Shown here piece by piece: positions 16,966 through 26,733 of a DNA stretch of 52,109 nucleotides; within the stretch, counting starts at the first letter, position 1, and every line of letters starts with the position of its first letter. The position numbers and the translations under genes are program-made. Below the pieces are notes generated by a model that was not told the DNA's origin, ran no database searches, and saw only the letters and a program-made list of their open reading frames with translations. The stretch covers positions 1-52,109 of the forward strand of contig NZ_JAEFCD010000034.1 of the NCBI RefSeq assembly GCF_016405965.1, given 5' to 3'. The stretch comes from Alteromonas sp. IB21. GTDB taxonomy: Bacteria; Pseudomonadota; Gammaproteobacteria; Enterobacterales; Alteromonadaceae.

Positions 16966-19324
16966 ATCCAAATATTTTTTCCCACCAGCTTTTTTCTTTC
17001 GTGTTGCCATCTTTATCGACCGGCCGGCCTGAACAGTCTTGTTGAGGCGGAGGGAGAACATCTAAAATAGCAGGCACACTCAAACTTCCTGCACATCCAG
17101 CAACAACTACTGCACCGGTTTTAGCATCAAAATGCGCTATGCCAAGCCCTTTAGGAAAACGTCTAGATAGTGACTTTGGTGATTGAGATTTCATATAGTT
17201 TACGAAGACCGGAAGTGCGCCTCCTGCACCCGTTAAGTTTACTGGCTTATTATCATCATTACCTACCCAAACTGTGACCACGTTATTTCTATCAAACCCG
17301 CTGAACCAGCTATCTCGATAGTCGTCAGTGGTGCCAGTTTTACCCGCCATATTTACGTTTCCGAAGTTCCAGCCTATGCGTTTTGCCGTTCCTTCCGTAG
17401 TCACTTTATAAAGTGCATAATTGAGCAAATAGGTTGCCGCCTCATCTGCGCGCTGTGCATAGAACTCTGCTTTTTTCCACAGCAATGCGTTGTCATTGGT
17501 CACCACCGAAGTCACGGTATGAAGAGGAATATAGCGGCCATCATTTGACAGCGTTTGGTACATTTGATTGGTGTTAAATGGCGTTAGCTCAAACGCGCCA
17601 AGAGTTATCGATGGCACCTTATCAACTGGCGTGGTTATACCCAAACGCTCAATCGTATCAGCCAAAGCATCAAGCCCTACCTGCATGCCTAGATTGACCG
17701 TAGGAACGTTGAGAGATTCGACCAGCCCTTGAAGTAAAGGTACTTGCCCTCTGAACTCCTTGTCGTAGTTTTGAGGCGACCACGTTGTCCCATTTTTACT
17801 TTCAAGGGTAATGGGCTCATCTTTAAGTGGCGTTGCCAGATTGAACTGCGTTGGATCTTCTAGTGCAGTCAAATACACTGCTGGCTTTATCAACGAGCCA
17901 ATAGGACGTTTTGCATCAAGCGCGCGGTTAAAGCCTTTAAACTCAAAATCTTTTCCACCGACAATGGCGCGTACTTCACCACTTGCACTGTTTGTAACAA
18001 CCATGGCGCCTTGCAATGGTACTTTCCTATCTTTTTGTAAGCCATCTAAGGTGGTCGACAGTGCTTTTTCAGCTCGTCGCTGTGCCACAATATCAAGTGT
18101 TGTAAACACTTTAACGCCGGAATCTCTTAGGCTTGGTTCTGCCAAGATTTCGTTTAACTCGCGGCGAACCTGCTCCATAAATGCAGGGTGTTTACCGCTC
18201 GCTAAGCTTGCGCCACTGGCTAATCCTAACGGCATACTGACGTAGCGTTCGTATTCATCTCGATTAATTTCGTTCTCGTCAAACAACATACGCAATACGA
18301 GATCGCGGCGCTCCTTGGTACGCTCTGGATATTTGCGCGGGTTGTAATAAGACGGCCCCTTGATAATGGCTACTAGCGTTGCAATTTCTACCGTACTTAA
18401 TTCATTTGCAGGTCTGTCAAAGTAAAAGTAACTGGCAAGCCCAAAGCCATGGACTGCCATATCGCCATTTTGCCCCAGAAACACTTCATTCAAATACGCT
18501 TCAATAATTTCTGACTTGCTGTAACGCGCGTCAATAATAACCGCCATAATGGCTTCTTTGGCTTTGCGAACAATGGAACGCTCGCGGGTTAAAAACATAT
18601 TTTTAACCAGCTGTTGCGTGAGTGTGCTGCCACCTTGAACCGTTCTGCCCGCGGCAATGTTCGCCATAAGAGCCCGCAAAATAGAAAGCGGCGCAACACC
18701 GTGATGGTTGTAGAAATTACGGTCTTCAACCAAGGTCAAGGCTTTGGGCAGCATTTCAGGTATAGAATCTAACTTAACCAACATGCGGTCTTCTTGCGAG
18801 CCGCTTGTCATGCGCGTAACGAGCCAAGGTTCTAGTTTTACCGCGCCATAAGGGCGACCTTGAGTCTTGTCGTATATTTCACCTATGCGCGGGCCTTCCC
18901 ATGTAATAACTAGATGGCGTAATGGCTCAGCGCCCTCAGGAAATTGAAAGCCACGGCGCTGCACATTGAGCACCTTATTCTGATAACTGTATTCACCACT
19001 GCTATCGGCAAAAGTCACTTTGCGGTAGCCAAGCAAATTTAACTCATCAATAACTTCTTGCGGGGTGATTTCTTCACCTTTGCTTATCTCTAAAGGTCGA
19101 GCAAATATCTGTGCAGGCACTTCCCACTTATTTCCTGAGAAGGCATGTTTAATTTGCGCATCAAGATAAAAAGCATAAGCGCCAAGCACCACTAGCCCAA
19201 TCAGACACACACGCCAGAACAGGGTGAAAACCCACGAACGTTTGGCTGAGCTTTTATCCTTTGTGGATGTTTTCGATGCTTTGCTGTTTGAAGATGTACT
19301 GTCTTTAGTCTGTCTTTTTGCCAC
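16964..19324 (-). CDS. mrcB: Penicillin-binding protein 1B, bifunctional transglycosylase/transpeptidase
   Basis: This builds and crosslinks peptidoglycan from lipid II at the periplasmic face. The 786 residues show a K/S/T-rich cytoplasmic tail (1-30), TM at about 31-53, and a UB2H-like domain (about 65-155), where LpoB-type activators bind in PBP1b. The GT51 glycosyltransferase follows, with catalytic E200 in LVEDRNFYNHHG and GGSTLTQQLVKN at 231-242. The transpeptidase has S477-L-I-K480, S537-L-N539 and K662-T-G664. Architecture and the UB2H region place it with PBP1b rather than PBP1a. The C-terminus is shorter than in E. coli. It is divergent from the MltB-like gene with about 264 bases between. 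Confidence 0.95.
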   Translation of the reverse strand: MAKRQTKDSTSSNSKASKTSTKDKSSAKRSWVFTLFWRVCLIGLVVLGAYAFYLDAQIKHAFSGNKWEVPAQIFARPLEISKGEEITPQEVIDELNLLGYRKVTFADSSGEYSYQNKVLNVQRRGFQFPEGAEPLRHLVITWEGPRIGEIYDKTQGRPYGAVKLEPWLVTRMTSGSQEDRMLVKLDSIPEMLPKALTLVEDRNFYNHHGVAPLSILRALMANIAAGRTVQGGSTLTQQLVKNMFLTRERSIVRKAKEAIMAVIIDARYSKSEIIEAYLNEVFLGQNGDMAVHGFGLASYFYFDRPANELSTVEIATLVAIIKGPSYYNPRKYPERTKERRDLVLRMLFDENEINRDEYERYVSMPLGLASGASLASGKHPAFMEQVRRELNEILAEPSLRDSGVKVFTTLDIVAQRRAEKALSTTLDGLQKDRKVPLQGAMVVTNSASGEVRAIVGGKDFEFKGFNRALDAKRPIGSLIKPAVYLTALEDPTQFNLATPLKDEPITLESKNGTTWSPQNYDKEFRGQVPLLQGLVESLNVPTVNLGMQVGLDALADTIERLGITTPVDKVPSITLGAFELTPFNTNQMYQTLSNDGRYIPLHTVTSVVTNDNALLWKKAEFYAQRADEAATYLLNYALYKVTTEGTAKRIGWNFGNVNMAGKTGTTDDYRDSWFSGFDRNNVVTVWVGNDDNKPVNLTGAGGALPVFVNYMKSQSPKSLSRRFPKGLGIAHFDAKTGAVVVAGCAGSLSVPAILDVLPPPQQDCSGRPVDKDGNTKEKSWWEKIFG

Positions 19325-19588
19325 GTGAAAACGCCATGAAGATCATTGAAATGACATCGCACTCATTGCGATATTGATTAACGCGCGCCTTTGAAAACGT
19401 CGTTTTTGATAGCGTAAACATTACCACTGAGGCCGCTTCTCAACAACTGTTTCCATTTAGGCACACTGCAAACCCTACTCATTTAAAAAGAGTGCCCATC
19501 ATAAAAGCCGTGTACCGGAAATGAATTTTACTCGCGTTTCGCGGTCACAATGCGATAGCATGCAGGCAAGTAACACAGGAACCGTACT

Positions 19589-20854
19589 ATGCGCTTAGCT
19601 TCATTTCAGTCTTCTTTTCTATCAACATTCTCACTTAGAGATGGCTTGTTGCGTACATCATTAGCACTTCTTTTCTCAGGCGCCTTAGTGAGTAACGCTT
19701 CTGCAAATGAACAATTTGCTAGTTGTACCGCTGCGCTTGCCGACAAGGCTAAACAAGAAGGCGTCAGTCAGCAAATTATTGACGATGTGTTTCCCCGTCT
19801 TATTCATCAAGACAGAGTCATTGAGCTAGACAGAAGTCAGCCCGAATTTGTTCAAACCTTCCCAGGTTATTTCAGTAAGCGAGTGACGGACTGGCGCACT
19901 GAAAAAGGTAAAGAAATGTACGCTAAACATGAAAAGCTACTTCATGAACTAAGCGATAAATATGGTGTGCCACCCCACTACCTTCTTGCCTTTTGGGGCC
20001 TAGAAACCAATTTCGGGTCGTATAAAGGAAAGATGCCAGTACTTGATTCACTGGCTACACTTGCTTGCGACAAACGCAGAAGTAAATACTTTACGCAAGA
20101 GTTTCTCGTTGCCGTCAAACTTATGGAAAGAGAGAAACTACAAAAAGAAGATATGATTGGCTCTTGGGCGGGTGCTATGGGCCACACTCAGTTTATGCCT
20201 TCTGCGTATACGCATTATGCCATTGATGGCGATGGTGACGGCCAAATAAACCTGTGGGCAAGCGAAGAAGATGCGCTGTCGTCGGCAGCTAATTTCTTAG
20301 CAAGCTTGGGTTGGGAGAGAAGTTTTCGCTGGGGCCGCGAAGTGCAGCTGCCAGAGAACTTTGATTATCAGGAGTCGGGATATAAAAATAGGAAGCCCCT
20401 TAGTGAGTGGAGCGCCCAAGGCGTGAAAAAAGCTGATGGCAGCGAACTCGGTGAAGGCGATACCACGGCATACGTAATTGTTCCCGCGGGGCATAATGGC
20501 CCAGCATTTATTGCCTACCAGAATTTTCGTGTGATCATGCGCTGGAACAATTCTGAGTTTTATGCCATAGCCGTTGGCGTGCTTGCCGACCGTATATCTG
20601 GTGCTACTGGTATCAAAGCTACATTGCCTGACCTTCCGGCATACAACCGCAAAGATATTATTGCCCTGCAAAGCAAGCTCAATGACTTAGGTTTTGATGT
20701 GGGTAACCCCGATGGCATTATAGGCCCCGCCACACGTGAAGGTATTCGCAACTATCAAATTAGCAACAAGATGATTGCTGATGGATTTCCAGGGCTTGAA
20801 GTGATGGCGGCGTTAGATATCTCGATTGAAAACGGCACAACATCGCAATCCTAA
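19589..20854 (+). CDS. MltB-family lytic murein transglycosylase with C-terminal peptidoglycan-binding domain
   Basis: This cleaves the MurNAc-GlcNAc bond with 1,6-anhydro formation. The 421-residue protein has a signal peptide (about residues 1-39, cleavage near ASA), no lipobox, the MltB/SLT domain with catalytic E139 in FWGLETNFGSYKG, the typical GSWAGAMGHTQFMPSAY at about 189-205, and a C-terminal PG_binding_1 domain (about 350-405, LQSKLNDLGFDVGNPDGIIGPATREGIRNYQ). The extra binding domain and lack of a lipobox separate it from E. coli MltB, so it belongs to the soluble periplasmic branch. CAGGAA lies 7 bases before the ATG. It faces away from mrcB, a synthase, but no regulatory link is shown. 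Confidence 0.92.
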   Translation: MRLASFQSSFLSTFSLRDGLLRTSLALLFSGALVSNASANEQFASCTAALADKAKQEGVSQQIIDDVFPRLIHQDRVIELDRSQPEFVQTFPGYFSKRVTDWRTEKGKEMYAKHEKLLHELSDKYGVPPHYLLAFWGLETNFGSYKGKMPVLDSLATLACDKRRSKYFTQEFLVAVKLMEREKLQKEDMIGSWAGAMGHTQFMPSAYTHYAIDGDGDGQINLWASEEDALSSAANFLASLGWERSFRWGREVQLPENFDYQESGYKNRKPLSEWSAQGVKKADGSELGEGDTTAYVIVPAGHNGPAFIAYQNFRVIMRWNNSEFYAIAVGVLADRISGATGIKATLPDLPAYNRKDIIALQSKLNDLGFDVGNPDGIIGPATREGIRNYQISNKMIADGFPGLEVMAALDISIENGTTSQS

Positions 20855-20861
20855 TGAAGAT

Positions 20862-20897
20862 ATGCCGCCATTGAAGTGCATAACACTGGCGGCATTT
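20862..20897. terminator. Terminator between the convergent transglycosylase and DUF4198 genes
   Basis: A 9-bp stem ATGCCGCCA/TGGCGGCAT with a 16-nt loop is followed by only a short T run on the plus strand. It lies 8 bases after one stop and 33 before the other, so it may serve both strands. Confidence 0.5.
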
Positions 20898-20929
20898 ACT
20901 GACAAAAACGGTGCATATAAGCGTATCGG

Positions 20930-21742
20930 TTAAGGGAGATACTCGAACGTCAGACTTGAAAAGTAAGTTTCAAAGTCTGCGGCAGAGCTATTGGTTAACG
21001 GTACGCCCCAAACAGTATTTAACATTACCGGCCCTTTGGTATCGAGTTTAAACGTCGCCTTGCCGTCTTTATCAGTCGTCAAGGCTTGCGACTGGGCCTT
21101 GTGATCTGCAAGTGATAATGCATCAATCAGTGCGTTGCTAAGTGGTTTCCCTTTAAATAATACCTGAACAGACAGTGTATTATCGTCCAGCTTATAAGGG
21201 TGATTCAGCGGGACTATTTCTAATGTATGGCCAATAGGTTTTAATACATTATCCGTAATGGTGTCACCCACCTGAACAATGGTTTTCGCTTTTCTAGAGT
21301 AGAGCTCCTCGCCCGCAATATCGTTTTGACCTCTCGACTCGCGATACGCCAATATTTCGCCTAAACCTTCGTCTTTTGCGTATTGGTTAAACTTCTTCGC
21401 GTCTAATACGCTTGTAGCATGATAGCTTTCAAACCCTATTACGTGACTACCGGGAGCTAGCTCAGCGGTTTTTGCCATACCAGGAAGCAGTTCCGTTCTA
21501 GGCACCACACTTGCCCCCATATCTGTAACACCGTCTGACGAATAAGTTCGTAGAGCCACAATTTTATTCCAGGTAAGATTCCAATGAGAGGTATCTTCCT
21601 TGTGACCTACTTTAAACTGCAGGGCAATCGAGCTGGGAGTTTCCGTATGGTAATTAGTAGGCGCTAGCCAGAAATCATGCGCTTGGGCGCTAAGGGATGT
21701 CATAAAAAAAAGAGCGACAGTACAGAATCTGTTTGATTTCAT
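20930..21742 (-). CDS. DUF4198 periplasmic protein (nickel/cobalt uptake-associated family)
   Basis: This 270-residue exported protein has a signal peptide at 1-21, with cleavage after AQA leaving an N-terminal His in HDFWLAP. That His-start is characteristic of the DUF4198/NikM-like family, often tied to Ni or Co uptake, where the N-terminal amine and histidines could bind metal. Further conserved-looking parts are the GHKED region, GSHVIGFESYH, and a C-terminal Ig-like fold with TTDKDGKATFKLDTKGP. No CbiM/NikQ-type transporter or TonB receptor lies next to it. The metal role is family inference only. Confidence 0.82.
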   Translation of the reverse strand: MKSNRFCTVALFFMTSLSAQAHDFWLAPTNYHTETPSSIALQFKVGHKEDTSHWNLTWNKIVALRTYSSDGVTDMGASVVPRTELLPGMAKTAELAPGSHVIGFESYHATSVLDAKKFNQYAKDEGLGEILAYRESRGQNDIAGEELYSRKAKTIVQVGDTITDNVLKPIGHTLEIVPLNHPYKLDDNTLSVQVLFKGKPLSNALIDALSLADHKAQSQALTTDKDGKATFKLDTKGPVMLNTVWGVPLTNSSAADFETYFSSLTFEYLP

Positions 21743-21886
21743 GGCTTCACGTTTCCTCGGAAAATGTTAACACTATAAATACAAACTTAACGTAATTCTG
21801 GATTTCTGACCACTCACATCGCAATTTATCAATATGCAGCCCTATTTATATCTAATAGACAGTAAGCTCAGGTTATAACCTTGTTT

Positions 21887-24565
21887 CTAATCCGGTAAAT
21901 CCCAGTTGTGTTTTGGATAACGGCCTTTCATTTCTTTTTGAATTTCTTTGAAGCTGCCTTGCCAAAACATGCCTAGATCGCTTGTGGTTTGCAAAGGCCT
22001 TCCTGCCGGTGACAGTAATTCACACACCACGGTTATTCTACCCGCTGCAAGTGTTATTGGCGCACGCTGCGGATACATTTCCTGTAACCTTACAGACAAC
22101 ACCACATCGCCGTTGTCGCGATAGTCCAGAGGAACCTTTCTTCCAGAAGCGACGGTTAAATGTGTAGGCAAAAGCGTTGCCAACGCATCCTGTTGAGGCC
22201 ACGACAAACCATTATTCAAAGCGGTTTTCCACGGTAACTGCTGCAGCGACTTAATATTTTTACAGTTTTTCAATGACGGTTTTAAGCTGTCTCTCGCCTT
22301 ATACACCAACTCACTTAAGGAAGATGGCCATGGTACGGGCTCATTAAATGCCTTTTCCTGAGGCAAATTGAGCTTAGCGGCTAATTCTACCCGTCGCCAC
22401 CACTGCCAGTCGGACTGGGAGAGAGGCCACGCCGAAAGCGGCAAGGCTTCAAGATAGGTAAACCACCCGTCGGTGAAAGCATCATCCCAAAAGTCACGAT
22501 CCCGTGCTTTTTCTTGCCCTGACACGGGTAGACTACTCAACGTTATCGCAAAAAAACCTGTCATTCGCCGCGCTTCCATCTGGCCTGTGTCACTATTGAG
22601 CGTCACACTGCGCTTCTCACTGAATGCATTGGAAAACGCTACACGCAGCCAGCTTTCTGGTACCGGCTGCGCTAGGCGAACCGTTACCGTACTTTTTATT
22701 AGTTGACCATCAAGTACTGCCAGCCAGGGCGTACTTTCACCTTCTCCTTTGACAAAATTAGAACCGTTTGACGCAGTAAGCTCAGCGCCTTTGCCACTTG
22801 CCAGTTTATATTCAAGCAAATCCGAAGCACGCTTACCCGCTGTAGATGCACTGCCGCTACCTGAGGCTTTTTTTGCGCTACCGTTATTCGACGGCAACGA
22901 CGTTCGCAGGTATCCCACCTGCATAGGAAAAGCGATAGCAATACATAAACCAAGCGCACGCTCATCCAGTAGATTTACGTCAGCACTACGCACTTGAATA
23001 TCTGTATCTTCACTGTTTACGTATTGTAAATAGCGAGAGGCCTGATGCAGCAGTTGGCTACGTGTATTACCGCTCGCATGAAGTAATGTGTCTATCACAC
23101 GTGCCGAACCGCTTGTGCTTATATTGCTTTCACTCAATGCAACGACAAAAATGGCAGCCTGTTTTAATGCGTTATTCTCTTCAATTGAAAGCCCATCGAA
23201 ACCTGTTTTAACTGTTAATAGCAGGTGTGCTAAGTGAGGCTGACACGGCAATGTCGCGAGCGAACGGCCATAAGCGGTAACATTGATATTTCCGGCCATG
23301 AGGGGAGCGTAAGATCCGCCGTCCTTTGACCCATCCGTCGTACTTGTAATTGCATTTAGGCGGCTGAGTTTACTATGAGCCGTGCGCCGCTGTGCAAGGG
23401 AAGGCCTGGTTAATAATGCAAGCGTGTCGGGCGTACTTCCCCACGCATAGGTGTCGAGTAAAAAGCTGCTCAAATCTTCTTTTTCTATTTGAGCGGCACT
23501 ATGTTTTGCTAATCGCTCAAAACTGCTTCTAGTACACAAGCGATAGCAAGTTCCAGCCGCTACGCGCCCTGCCCGCCCTGCTCTTTGCACCGCAGAAGCC
23601 TGAGAAATGCGCTGCTGCGTGAGCGCTGTGATATCGCTAGATGGGTGATACTGCGCACTGTTTTCCCAAAGGCTATCAATGACCACCGTCACTCCATCTA
23701 TGGTTAAACTTGTCTCAGCAATATTGGTAGATAAAATGATTTTACGCCGACCTGCTGCGTCTGGAGAGATCGCCCCTTGTTGCGCAGATTTGCTCAGCGC
23801 GCCGTAAAGCATATGAAGGGCGATATCGGCACTGTCAGCTAAAGGTTTTATGTCCCGCGCTACAGCGTTAATGCTCCCTCGCCCTGGCAGAAATACCAAA
23901 ATATCACCTTGGTGCTCACTAACAGCCTGCTTAATCACACTGCCAACTTTGGAAACGAGTTCATAAGCAGAGACATCTTGCGTATAGCGAATATCTACAG
24001 GAAACATCCGTCCTTCTGTATTGAGATTTACCACGGGCAATGCGCTGTATTCGGAAAGCAGTTTGTTAAGCGGTTCTACATCTAACGTTGCCGACATGAT
24101 GATTAGCCGAAGGTCGTCGCGCAGTCCTGCCTGCACCTCAAGAGCTAATGCTAAACCAAAGTCACTGTGAATACTGCGTTCGTGAAATTCATCAAATACA
24201 ATTGCAGCTACGCCATCTAACTCAGGGTCTTGCTGAATCATTCTGCTCAGCACCCCTTCAGTGATAATCTCTAGTTTGGTTGAAGGCGATGTTTTCGACT
24301 CGCCTTTGATACGATAACCCACCGTTTCCCCCACAGGTTCCTTAAGTTGTCTGGCCAAATAATCGGCAAGGCTTCTCACAACAACCCGGCGGGGCTGCAT
24401 AAGCAAGATTTTTCCTTCGAGCGGAGAATGCATTAACGACAAAGGAAGCACAGTCGATTTACCTGCGCCAGGTGGTGCCCCGATAATGACGTTATTATCA
24501 TCAATCGCATTTTGTAGCGGTGTTGCAAGTTCATAAGCGGGTAAATGAGAAAACGGCTGTAACAT
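21887..24565 (-). CDS. hrpB: ATP-dependent helicase HrpB (DEAH box)
   Basis: This is a large DEAH-type RNA helicase-like ATPase; the cellular role of HrpB is poorly known. From the ATG at 24565 it has 892 residues; TTG at 24574 would add three, and neither has a clear ribosome-binding site. Walker A is GAPPGAGKST at 29-38, Walker B is DEFH at 125-128 (FDEFHERS), then SAT in IIMSATLD near 160 and motif VI VQRAGRAGR. The HrpB-specific C-terminal domain includes PSWPSS-like WPSSLSELV and DYRDNGDVVLSVRLQEMYPQ. A low-complexity insert near residue 575 (NNGSAKKASGSGSASTAGK) departs from the usual HrpB. It is divergent from thpR. Confidence 0.95.
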   Translation of the reverse strand: MLQPFSHLPAYELATPLQNAIDDNNVIIGAPPGAGKSTVLPLSLMHSPLEGKILLMQPRRVVVRSLADYLARQLKEPVGETVGYRIKGESKTSPSTKLEIITEGVLSRMIQQDPELDGVAAIVFDEFHERSIHSDFGLALALEVQAGLRDDLRLIIMSATLDVEPLNKLLSEYSALPVVNLNTEGRMFPVDIRYTQDVSAYELVSKVGSVIKQAVSEHQGDILVFLPGRGSINAVARDIKPLADSADIALHMLYGALSKSAQQGAISPDAAGRRKIILSTNIAETSLTIDGVTVVIDSLWENSAQYHPSSDITALTQQRISQASAVQRAGRAGRVAAGTCYRLCTRSSFERLAKHSAAQIEKEDLSSFLLDTYAWGSTPDTLALLTRPSLAQRRTAHSKLSRLNAITSTTDGSKDGGSYAPLMAGNINVTAYGRSLATLPCQPHLAHLLLTVKTGFDGLSIEENNALKQAAIFVVALSESNISTSGSARVIDTLLHASGNTRSQLLHQASRYLQYVNSEDTDIQVRSADVNLLDERALGLCIAIAFPMQVGYLRTSLPSNNGSAKKASGSGSASTAGKRASDLLEYKLASGKGAELTASNGSNFVKGEGESTPWLAVLDGQLIKSTVTVRLAQPVPESWLRVAFSNAFSEKRSVTLNSDTGQMEARRMTGFFAITLSSLPVSGQEKARDRDFWDDAFTDGWFTYLEALPLSAWPLSQSDWQWWRRVELAAKLNLPQEKAFNEPVPWPSSLSELVYKARDSLKPSLKNCKNIKSLQQLPWKTALNNGLSWPQQDALATLLPTHLTVASGRKVPLDYRDNGDVVLSVRLQEMYPQRAPITLAAGRITVVCELLSPAGRPLQTTSDLGMFWQGSFKEIQKEMKGRYPKHNWDLPD

Positions 24566-24722
24566 AAGAGGCAAAAAGATATCGTAAGCTAATGTCGATA
24601 GTGTACCCGATAAGCCCTATCATGTGTGTTAGAACTCAATAATTGAGGCGTGATAAGTACGCCCTAATACGTTTATATTGTTTACACGTAAGAGGAATCA
24701 ATAAAAAATATTGGCTATTGCC

Positions 24723-24737
24723 ATGAAACGGTTTCAT
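24723..24737. promoter_or_regulatory. Palindromic site in the hrpB-thpR divergent promoter
   Basis: ATGAAAC-g-GTTTCAT is a perfect 15-bp palindrome 41 bases upstream of thpR. Its form resembles operators of LacI-family regulators, but no such regulator is in the window. The bound protein is unknown. Confidence 0.35.
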
Positions 24738-24778
24738 ACGAGACACTGGTGTAAAAATGCATATTAGGGGGTAAAGCT

Positions 24779-25423
24779 ATGCGATGTTTTATTGGATTAG
24801 ATCTTAGCACTACAGAAAAGCTGGCCCTTGATAGCTGGCGTCAGCAAGCCTTACCTGAAGTTATGCCAAGACAATGGACAAGAGCTGCCGCTCCAATATC
24901 CCGAAAATCTTCAAAGCATCAACAAGTTCATCAAGGTTCTTCCCTACCCTACGCGGTGCCAGCAGCTAACTTTCACATGACGCTGAGCTTTCTAGGCGAA
25001 ATAGGCCATCGACAGCATGAATCGCTTATTTATGAACTCGACCACCTCGTGAGCGAGCCTTTTTCTCTAACCCTTGATACAACCGGGTTATGGAACGGCC
25101 CTAAAATTCTATTCGCGGCTCCCAGCGATAAACCCAAAGCACTAATGGAACTCGCTAAACTATCTCGTAAAGCGGCGCGAAAAGCGGCCATCGAGGTAGA
25201 AGGTAAAGAATATAAACCTCACGTTACCATCGCTAGAAAAGCCACATCAACGTTGCCCCTTCCACTATATAGCCCACATGTAGATATGCATGTGTCTGCC
25301 TTTCACTTATTCGAATCAGTATCTACGCCACAGGGAGTGACTTATCCAATTCGCCAGTCGTGGTCTTTAAAACATAACATGTCTGTTAGAGAGAAATTAC
25401 GCAGAGGGATAACTGATGAATGA
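24779..25423 (+). CDS. thpR: RNA 2',3'-cyclic phosphodiesterase (2H family)
   Basis: This 2H phosphoesterase hydrolyses RNA 2',3'-cyclic phosphates and was historically called 2'-5' RNA ligase. Both catalytic HxT motifs are present: H66-M-T-L in NFHMTLSFLG and H148-V-T-I in KPHVTIARK. The N-terminal RCFIGLDL fits the family. At 214 residues it is longer than E. coli ThpR because of a loop at about residues 35-60 rich in S, K, Q and H, and a basic tail. GGGGG sits 8 bases upstream of the ATG. Confidence 0.92.
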   Translation: MRCFIGLDLSTTEKLALDSWRQQALPEVMPRQWTRAAAPISRKSSKHQQVHQGSSLPYAVPAANFHMTLSFLGEIGHRQHESLIYELDHLVSEPFSLTLDTTGLWNGPKILFAAPSDKPKALMELAKLSRKAARKAAIEVEGKEYKPHVTIARKATSTLPLPLYSPHVDMHVSAFHLFESVSTPQGVTYPIRQSWSLKHNMSVREKLRRGITDE

Positions 25424-25556
25424 ACAAAAACGTTTGCTCCACAGTTAGTAATTATGACTTATGCCAATTTAAGCTGGGTTAAAAAAGCCTATCACCTTTA
25501 CAACGCGCTGCGGCACGGGTAAAAAGAGGACCTGTTTTTTAATTCATTCTGCCTTC

Positions 25557-26411
25557 ATGCAACAAACATTTAGATTAGTTATAGACTGCCCCGACCAAAT
25601 TGGGTTGGTTGCCAGCGTTTCGCAATTTTTAGCAGACCACAATGCCACCATTGTCGAAGCGAACCATCACACCGATTTACAGACAGGTCGCTTTTTCATG
25701 CGTCATGAAATTAGTACCGACTCGCTAAAATTAGACCATAAAAGCTTTGTGGAAGAGTTCACTCCCCTTGCCAATGAATATCAAATGAATTGGAAACTGA
25801 GTGATTCAAACAAAAAGCAACGCGTGGCTCTACTGGCCAGCCTTGAGTCTCACTGTTTAGTTGACCTGCTGCACCGCTGGCATACAGGCGAACTACACTG
25901 TGATATTCCCGTAATTATTGGTAACCACCCGCAAATGAAGCAATTTGCAGACTGGTACAAGGTGCCTTTTCACTGGGTAGACTTTAAAGCGCTCGGCAAA
26001 GAAGCGGCATTTGCGCAAATCACAACCTTACTGCAAGAGTACAAGATTGATTTGACCGTGCTTGCCCGCTTCATGCAGATTTTGCCTGATACGCTGTGCC
26101 AAGAGTTGCAAGGTAAAGCCATAAATATTCACCACAGTTTCTTGCCGAGCTTTGCCGGCGCTAAGCCTTATCAACAAGCCTATGATCGCGGCGTAAAGTT
26201 AATTGGCGCGACCTGTCATTACGTTACTAAAGACTTAGACGAAGGCCCTATCATTGAACAAAGCGTTAAGCGTATTAGTCACAGCGACAGCGCCGCTGAC
26301 ATGGTACGCAAGGGTAAAGATTGTGAAGTTACCGCATTGGCTCACGGCGTGCGCTACCATCTAGAAGACCGCGTCATCATTCACCGAAACAAAACCGTGG
26401 TATTTGCATAA
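25557..26411 (+). CDS. purU: Formyltetrahydrofolate deformylase
   Basis: This hydrolyses 10-formyl-THF to formate and THF, balancing one-carbon pools and supplying formate to PurT. The 284 residues comprise an N-terminal ACT domain (about 5-80, DCPDQIGLVASVSQFLADHNATIVEANHH split over the domain) and a formyltransferase-fold catalytic domain. The N-H-D set is visible as N190 and H192 in NIHHSFLPSF and D228 in DLDEGPII. The ACT domain is the expected place for methionine/glycine control. No close Shine-Dalgarno precedes the ATG. Confidence 0.95.
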   Translation: MQQTFRLVIDCPDQIGLVASVSQFLADHNATIVEANHHTDLQTGRFFMRHEISTDSLKLDHKSFVEEFTPLANEYQMNWKLSDSNKKQRVALLASLESHCLVDLLHRWHTGELHCDIPVIIGNHPQMKQFADWYKVPFHWVDFKALGKEAAFAQITTLLQEYKIDLTVLARFMQILPDTLCQELQGKAINIHHSFLPSFAGAKPYQQAYDRGVKLIGATCHYVTKDLDEGPIIEQSVKRISHSDSAADMVRKGKDCEVTALAHGVRYHLEDRVIIHRNKTVVFA

Positions 26412-26488
26412 CAATGTACTAATTCATGACCTCAATCAATACCCAACGCAATGCGTTTTTATAAGCTAGGAGTATGGGTAGTTAAACG

Positions 26489-26728
26489 ATGACTGTCATG
26501 ATAAAAGTTTTGAAGTGGATAATGGTCAGTGGTGTTTTACTTTTTATACTGGGACACTACATCATCAGCTATTCTGGCCTTCCCGAAACAATGGGGGTTA
26601 AGGGCATTTATCTTGGTGCGTTCTGCATGGCCATTGGACTTGCCATGTCGCTACCTACAAAAATGTACTTAACCTTTCTTTTCGTAACGCGTGAAAATCG
26701 TTTACGTACGCATACTAAAAAGCACTAG
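26489..26728 (+). CDS. Small two-TM membrane protein of unknown function
   Basis: The family is not recognised. The 79-residue protein has two hydrophobic stretches, about 8-28 and 42-70, joined by a turn GLPETMGVKG. The tail is basic (RENRLRTHTKKH), which predicts cytoplasmic ends. AGGAG lies about 17 bases before the first ATG; an ATG at 26498 is an alternative start. It follows purU by 77 bases and is convergent with the YgjV-like gene, 5 bases apart. Confidence 0.65.
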   Translation: MTVMIKVLKWIMVSGVLLFILGHYIISYSGLPETMGVKGIYLGAFCMAIGLAMSLPTKMYLTFLFVTRENRLRTHTKKH

Positions 26729-26733
26729 CGCTA

